From Tragulus kanchil (lineage: Eukaryota > Chordata > Mammalia > Artiodactyla > Tragulidae): a stretch of 64,000 nucleotides of DNA. Shown piece by piece: positions 58,866 to 64,000 of the stretch. The DNA is taken from NCBI GenBank assembly GCA_022376925.1, contig JAIOJX010000025.1:100736608-100800607 (forward strand), given 5' to 3'. A model generated the notes under the pieces. It saw nothing but the letters and a program-made list of their open reading frames with translations. It ran no database searches and had not been told where the DNA came from. Every line of letters starts with the position of its first letter. The stretch's first letter is position 1. The translations under genes and the position numbers were made by a program.

Positions 58866-60990
58866 AAAATACCAGCAGGAATATAAAGTCATTTGTATAA
58901 ATGAGCAATCAAGAAATTAACAAGGGTATTGTTGCAGTCTATTAAAATTACTGATGAAGATAAATACATAGTCCCTAATATCTGTATCTCTCTATAAATT
59001 CACATGGCTTAAGCTCTCCACCTCCATGTTAAGAGGTGCTCTACTTCATTCTATAATCTTGAGAACAGGTACATAGGTGCACCACACATATTTCTTGGGA
59101 AATAACATTCTTCAATATGACTTGACTTTTGTTGGACCTCTTCATGCCTAAGAATATTGCTAGGGAGATGGGGAAATCAAGAATAGAAGAATCTAATGCC
59201 TCTAAGCATTACATGTAAAATAAGGACCAGGACTACTGTTTACTTTCTTGGGAAAATACACTTAGATAAACTGCATATTTTGCCTTGTTTTCTGTGCTTT
59301 AAACTCTCCTTAGTCATTCAACAGCCTTTACAAGGTCCACTCATGCAGTAGAGTAGTGAGATTATTGCTTTTTTAAAAAATAACTCTTCAAAATGGGTGA
59401 TTCAGGCCTGTCAACTCAAAGTTAGAAGCGAACATTCCACTTTCCTTCTATTTATTTTGTGAGAGAAAGAAGATTGATTTCTTTAAAACCAACCATTTTC
59501 TCTGTTTTGTTTTAGGCTGAAATTGGTTGTCAGGATTGAGCCTGGTTGAAATATTATGTGCACTAAATGAATGGAACTGGGTTGTATTACATAGTATGAC
59601 CTAAAAGTGAAACAAAATAGATTGTTTTTGTGCAGAAAACTAGCATATTGATAACACACTGATTTGAGCTGAACCCTTGAGTCACTGAATCATTAAATTT
59701 CAAAGCTGGAGGCTGACTCTTTGGGTTGTCTGCAACAGACTCTTAATTTAACTAAAGAGACAGAGAGTATCTGATGGAAACAATTAAGCTATATCGGCAT
59801 ACTTTAGATTGGCATCTTATACACTGTGGCTTTTTAATGAAAAGCTGAGTATTATGTTTGACAGATCAATTATTCCTTGTATAGGTAGGGCAGAAAGGGA
59901 CAGGCAACATCAATGCTGATTAAACATTTCAAAAAATACCAGCAGGAATATAAAGTCATTTGTATAAATGAGCAATCAAGAAATTAACAAGGGTATTGTT
60001 GCAGTCTATTAAAATTACTGATGAAGATAAATACATAGTCCCTAATATCTGTATCTCTCTATAAATTCACATGGCTTAAGCTCTCCACCTCCATGTTAAG
60101 AGGTGCTCTACTTCATTCTATAATCTTGAGAACAGGTACATAGGTGCACCACACATATTTCTTGGGAAATAACATTCTTCAATATGACTTGGCTTTTGTT
60201 GGACCTCTTCATGCCTAAGAATATTGCTAGGGAGATGGGGAAATCAAGAATAGAAGAATCTAATGCCTCTAAGCATTACATGTAAAATAAGGACCAGGAC
60301 TACTGTTTACTTTCTTGGGAAAATACACTTAGATAAACTGCATATTTTGCCTTGTTTTCTGTGCTTTAAACTCTCCTTAGTCATTCAACAGCCTTTACAA
60401 GGTCCACTCATGCAGTAGAGTAGTGAGATTATTGCTTTTTTAAAAAATAACTCTTCAAAATGGGTGATTCAGGCCTGTCAACTCAAAGTTAGAAGCGAAC
60501 ATTCCACTTTCCTTCTATTTATTTTGTGAGAGAAAGAAGATTGATTTCTTTAAAACCAACCATTTTCTCTGTTTTGTTTTAGGCTGAAATTGGTTGTCAG
60601 GATTGAGCCTGGTTGAAATATTATGTGCACTAAATGAATGGAACTGGGTTGTATTACATAGTATGACCTAAAAGTGAAACAAAATAGATTGTTTTTGTGC
60701 AGAAAACTAGCATATTGATAACACACTGATTTGAGCTGAACCCTTGAGTCACTGAATCATTAAATTTCAAAGCTGGAGGCTGACTCTTTGGGTTGTCTGC
60801 AACAGACTCTTAATTTAACTAAAGAGACAGAGAGTATCTGATGGAAACAATTAAGCTATATCGGCATACTTTAGATTGGCATCTTATACACTGTGGCTTT
60901 TTAATGAAAAGCTGAGTATTATGTTTGACAGATCAATTATTCCTTGTATAGGTAGGGCAGAAAGGGACAGGCAACATCAATGCTGATTAA
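58866..60990. repeat. Direct duplication 21, 1,067-bp unit
   Basis: Copy A 58866-59923, nine-base filler, copy B 59933-60990. One substitution seen (GACTTGACTTTT against GACTTGGCTTTT). The unit contains no interspersed element I recognise with confidence. Confidence 0.93.
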
Positions 60991-63125
60991 CTCAGCAAAG
61001 TATTCAATAATACTGTCACCTTCTATCAAAGTCAATGGTTTCAGGCATGGCGGCTTGAGAGAGGTAAAAGCAACCAGAGTCACCATGAACAGTAGGTGCA
61101 AATCATGATAAGTAGGATGTAAAGGGTATTTTAAAAAAAACAGAGGGAGTGAATCTTGCTTTGGTGATAGCATGAGTCTCCTAACAGACCTAATAGAGTT
61201 TTTACCTTTTTTAAAATGGCAAACTAAGAATATGTAAGTCATCTGTTCAAAGACCTGTAGGAAAAAAAAAGGTTCACCTCAGTGTCACAGATTCTCTTTC
61301 CATGAGTTTAATTTTGAGAGCGTGCCAGCTCAGGGACTATACTACTATGCTATAAAATTAAGGCTAATTGAGGTTTGTTCCTCAACCTAGTACATCCTAT
61401 AGCCATAGAGGTGGACAACTGTAGTCACAGCCCCTAGTGAGTCATCTGCCTTGTACTCGAATAGGGGTGATGTAGGCTAACCAACACTGTATTACAGGAA
61501 CAAGTCTGTGGTATCAGAGACAAGGTTATACAAGACCTTGAAGCTTCAGGCTAGCTTTTTGTCTTGATTCACCCTCTGTGGGTGTAGCCAGTAACCATAC
61601 AGGAGGCCATTCAAGCAATCCCATGAAGAGCTTTAAAGAGAGGTACAGAGGCCTCCAGCCAAAAGTTAGCACGGCTCACTTACCATATGAATTAGCTATC
61701 TTGATAGAGGATGCTCCAGGTCCTGTGAGATCTTGAAATGACTAACGTGAGAAATCCAGGCTAGAAAACATTTCAGCTCCTGGATTTTTCACCCACAAAA
61801 ACTATGAGATAAGAAATGCTTATGTTGCTAAATTTTGAGGTAACTTATATACTAAGAACTTTCCTTGGTGGCTGAGACTGTAAAGAATCTGCCCACAATG
61901 CAGTGCACCAGGGTTCAATCCCTGGGTCAAGAAGATCTCCTGGAGCAGAAAATGGCTATCCACTCTGGTATTCTAAATCCCAGAGTATCTGATGGAAACA
62001 ATTAAGCTATATCGGCATACTTTAGATTGGCATCTTATACACTGTGGCTTTTTAATGAAAAGCTGAGTATTATGTTTGACAGATCAATTATTCCTTGTAT
62101 AGGTAGGGCAGAAAGGGACAGGCAACATCAATGCTGATTAACTCAGCAAAGTATTCAATAATACTGTCACCTTCTATCAAAGTCAATGGTTTCAGGCATG
62201 GCGGCTTGAGAGAGGTAAAAGCAACCAGAGTCACCATGAACAGTAGGTGCAAATCATGATAAGTAGGATGTAAAGGGTATTTTAAAAAAAACAGAGGGAG
62301 TGAATCTTGCTTTGGTGATAGCATGAGTCTCCTAACAGACCTAATAGAGTTTTTACCTTTTTTAAAATGGCAAACTAAGAATATGTAAGTCATCTGTTCA
62401 AAGACCTGTAGGAAAAAAAAAGGTTCACCTCAGTGTCACAGATTCTCTTTCCATGAGTTTAATTTTGAGAGCGTGCCAGCTCAGGGACTATACTACTATG
62501 CTATAAAATTAAGGCTAATTGAGGTTTGTTCCTCAACCTAGTACATCCTATAGCCATAGAGGTGGACAACTGTAGTCACAGCCCCTAGTGAGTCATCTGC
62601 CTTGTACTCGAATAGGGGTGATGTAGGCTAACCAACACTGTATTACAGGAACAAGTCTGTGGTATCAGAGACAAGGTTATACAAGACCTTGAAGCTTCAG
62701 GCTAGCTTTTTGTCTTGATTCACCCTCTGTGGGTGTAGCCAGTAACCATACAGGAGGCCATTCAAGCAATCCCATGAAGAGCTTTAAAGAGAGGTACAGA
62801 GGCCTCCAGCCAAAAGTTAGCACGGCTCACTTACCATATGAATTAGCTATCTTGATAGAGGATGCTCCAGGTCCTGTGAGATCTTGAAATGACTAACGTG
62901 AGAAATCAAGGCTAGAAAACATTTCAGCTCCTGGTTTTTTCACCCACAAAAACTATGAGATAAGACATGCTTATGTTGCTAAATTTTGAGGTAACTTATA
63001 TACTAAGAACTTTCCTTGGTGGCTGAGACTGTAAAGAATCTGCCCACAATGCAGTGCACCAGGGTTCAATCCCTGGGTCAAGAAGATCTCCTGGAGCAGA
63101 AAATGGCTATCCACTCTGGTATTCT
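60831..63125. repeat. Direct duplication 22, 1,151-bp unit
   Basis: Copy A 60831-61974, filler AAATCCC, copy B 61982-63125. Three substitutions (AAATCCAGG/AAATCAAGG, CTGGATTT/CTGGTTTT, AAGAAATG/AAGACATG) fall together about 160-220 bases before the end of each unit. 60831-60990 occurs three times. Confidence 0.93.
61858..61974 (+). mobile_element. Bov-tA SINE 5' half, cut at duplication join
   Basis: ACTTTCCTTGGTGGCTGAGA to CCACTCTGGTATTCT, ending at the join. The complete element is at 63009. Confidence 0.9.
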
Positions 63126-63213
63126 TGCCTGGAGAATCCCATGGACAGAGTAGCTGATGGACCACAGCCCATGGGGCCACAAAGAGTTGGACACAACTGA
63201 GTGACTAACACAC
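63009..63213 (+). mobile_element. Bov-tA SINE, complete
   Basis: Same head as 61858, then GCCTGGAGAATCCCATGGAC, GGACCACAGCCCATGGGGCC and GTTGGACACAACTGAGTGAC. Full-length. Confidence 0.93.
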
Positions 63214-64000
63214 ATATTACATACTAATAGATTAACTAATGCACTAATATATGCTAACTCTGAAATGATCTCTTAGAATCCCTCAGTGCTTCCCAGATAC
63301 TAGAATTAAATATGATCCGTGTATTTTCATAAGTGGTAAGGAATGTTCCATTGGCATATATATATGTGTCTCTGGAAGAATGGTCTGTGGGGAAGCAATT
63401 CATCCATTTGTCAGTGGATCCAGGTAGGACCCCAATGACACTTTCATTCCTCCTACTATTCAGAGAAAATTAATTCAGCCTTGAGCTGCATTGAATAAAC
63501 ACAAACTAAAAAGATTATCACTGTGACTTTGTATTCATTCAGAGGGCACTCTCCTTGACATGAAGGATGCAACTGTTAAGGCATATGATATACAACCTGC
63601 CAAGGTTAAAACCATGCCAGCAAAAGACATACTTGTCTAACAAGCTCACCATCTCAAAAGCAATTCTACAATTGACAGAAAATGGACATACCTGCATCGG
63701 TGACTATTTTTACCCTCCCAGCTAAAGAAACATGGGGGTTCAGGGGGCGCTTAACTATCTAAAACCATCATCTATACAGATACACAATATTAAAACCCAT
63801 CAAAAAACTACTATGTTAGAAACAATTTTAGGACATCTATGTGTTTATTTTGGAAAAAGAATCTAAACAGTTGAGAAGTATATTCCATGATGCCAACTGG
63901 TTTTAAAGAAATATAACCATCAGTTTTAATATATATCTGGCAGCCAACCTAGATCCCTTTGAGGTGGAGCACAGCTGTACTGCTCATGGAAATAGAGGAT
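63214..64000. other. Unassigned DNA to window end
   Basis: No duplication, recognised repeat or coding frame. Contains a short TATATATATG tract near 63357. Confidence 0.6.

Larger units (their letters stand above)
56772..58909. repeat. Direct duplication 20, 1,087-bp unit
   Basis: Copy A 56772-57823, filler 57824-57858, copy B 57859-58909. One difference: GATCCCCTGGAGAAG in copy A is GATCCCGGGAGAAG in copy B. The A form matches the SINE family and is probably right. The filler ATTTTCCTATGAAATAAACA is not a clear copy of anything here. Confidence 0.92.

Noticed and set aside
1..63125. CRISPR or phage-like direct repeats
   Set aside because: Units are over 1 kb, few per locus, and embedded in ruminant SINE/LINE sequence. 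No short regularly spaced repeats or cas genes.
1..63125. Real segmental duplication cluster or satellite
   Set aside because: Each unit is a different sequence repeated once, with uniform length, errors mostly at joins and identical microsatellites. Satellites repeat one monomer many times.

Overview
This window is nuclear DNA from a ruminant, very probably a bovid. It carries about 15 distinct insertions of Bov-tA-type SINEs and BovB LINE 3' ends, a combination known only from ruminants. It also has five tRNA-Glu-derived CHR-type SINE loci (shared by Cetartiodactyla) and old mammalian MIR, L2, L1 and LTR debris. The rest is AT-rich and gene-poor. I find no convincing protein-coding exon, tRNA, rRNA, CRISPR array or bacterial feature. 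The open reading frames are short. Many lie in SINE, LINE or LTR sequence, and the remainder look like chance ORFs. The species and chromosome cannot be fixed from sequence alone.

The dominant structure is not a gene system. It is a chain of 22 local direct duplications. Each repeats about 1.07-1.18 kb almost perfectly, and each sits head-to-tail either directly or across a short filler. The A/B junctions lie near 613, 2437, 5927, 12021, 17360, 20062, 22026, 24593, 27231, 30704, 35312, 37383, 41004, 43419, 47078, 49154, 51741, 53829, 55626, 57859, 59933 and 61982. Neighbouring events often overlap, so some segments occur three times (for example the LTR-like element at 19767, 20944 and 22026). 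Copies are identical even across a hypervariable TATC microsatellite. Many of the differences I noted are homopolymer-length changes or scrambled bases near a junction, although some copies also differ mid-unit. Some fillers are degraded third copies of the neighbouring sequence. The best reading is serial false duplication in the assembly: adjacent small contigs sharing about one long-read-length of sequence were concatenated without merging. About 24.7 kb of the 64 kb would then be redundant, leaving roughly 39 kb of real sequence.

Layout. 1-3550: MIR-containing unique DNA, duplicated twice. 3551-4784: Bov-tA with a clean 14-bp target-site duplication (TSD), plus MIR. 4785-7060: duplication 3. 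7061-10850: CHR-2 SINE with TSD, BovB 3' tails and two oppositely oriented LTR fragments. 10851-13216: antisense BovB plus Bov-tA, duplicated. 13217-16217: mariner-type MITE, CHR SINEs, a (CA)n tract. 16218-18457: L2 split by Bov-tA, duplicated. 18879-23095: CHR-2 and LTR-like element, two chained duplications. 23096-25696: an unrecognised ORF, L1 3' end and MIR, duplicated. 26061-28400: TATC microsatellite, duplicated. 29624-32215: Bov-tA and L1 3' end, duplicated. 34215-38485: Bov-tA, MIR and L2, two chained duplications. 39845-44508: mariner MITE, Bov-tA and a BovB fragment that keeps the reverse-transcriptase YADD box, two duplications. 44509-50294: CHR-2 and MIR, two chained duplications. 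50588-63125: MLT1-like LTRs, Bov-tA and MIR, six mostly chained duplications. 63126-64000: end of a Bov-tA and unrecognised DNA.
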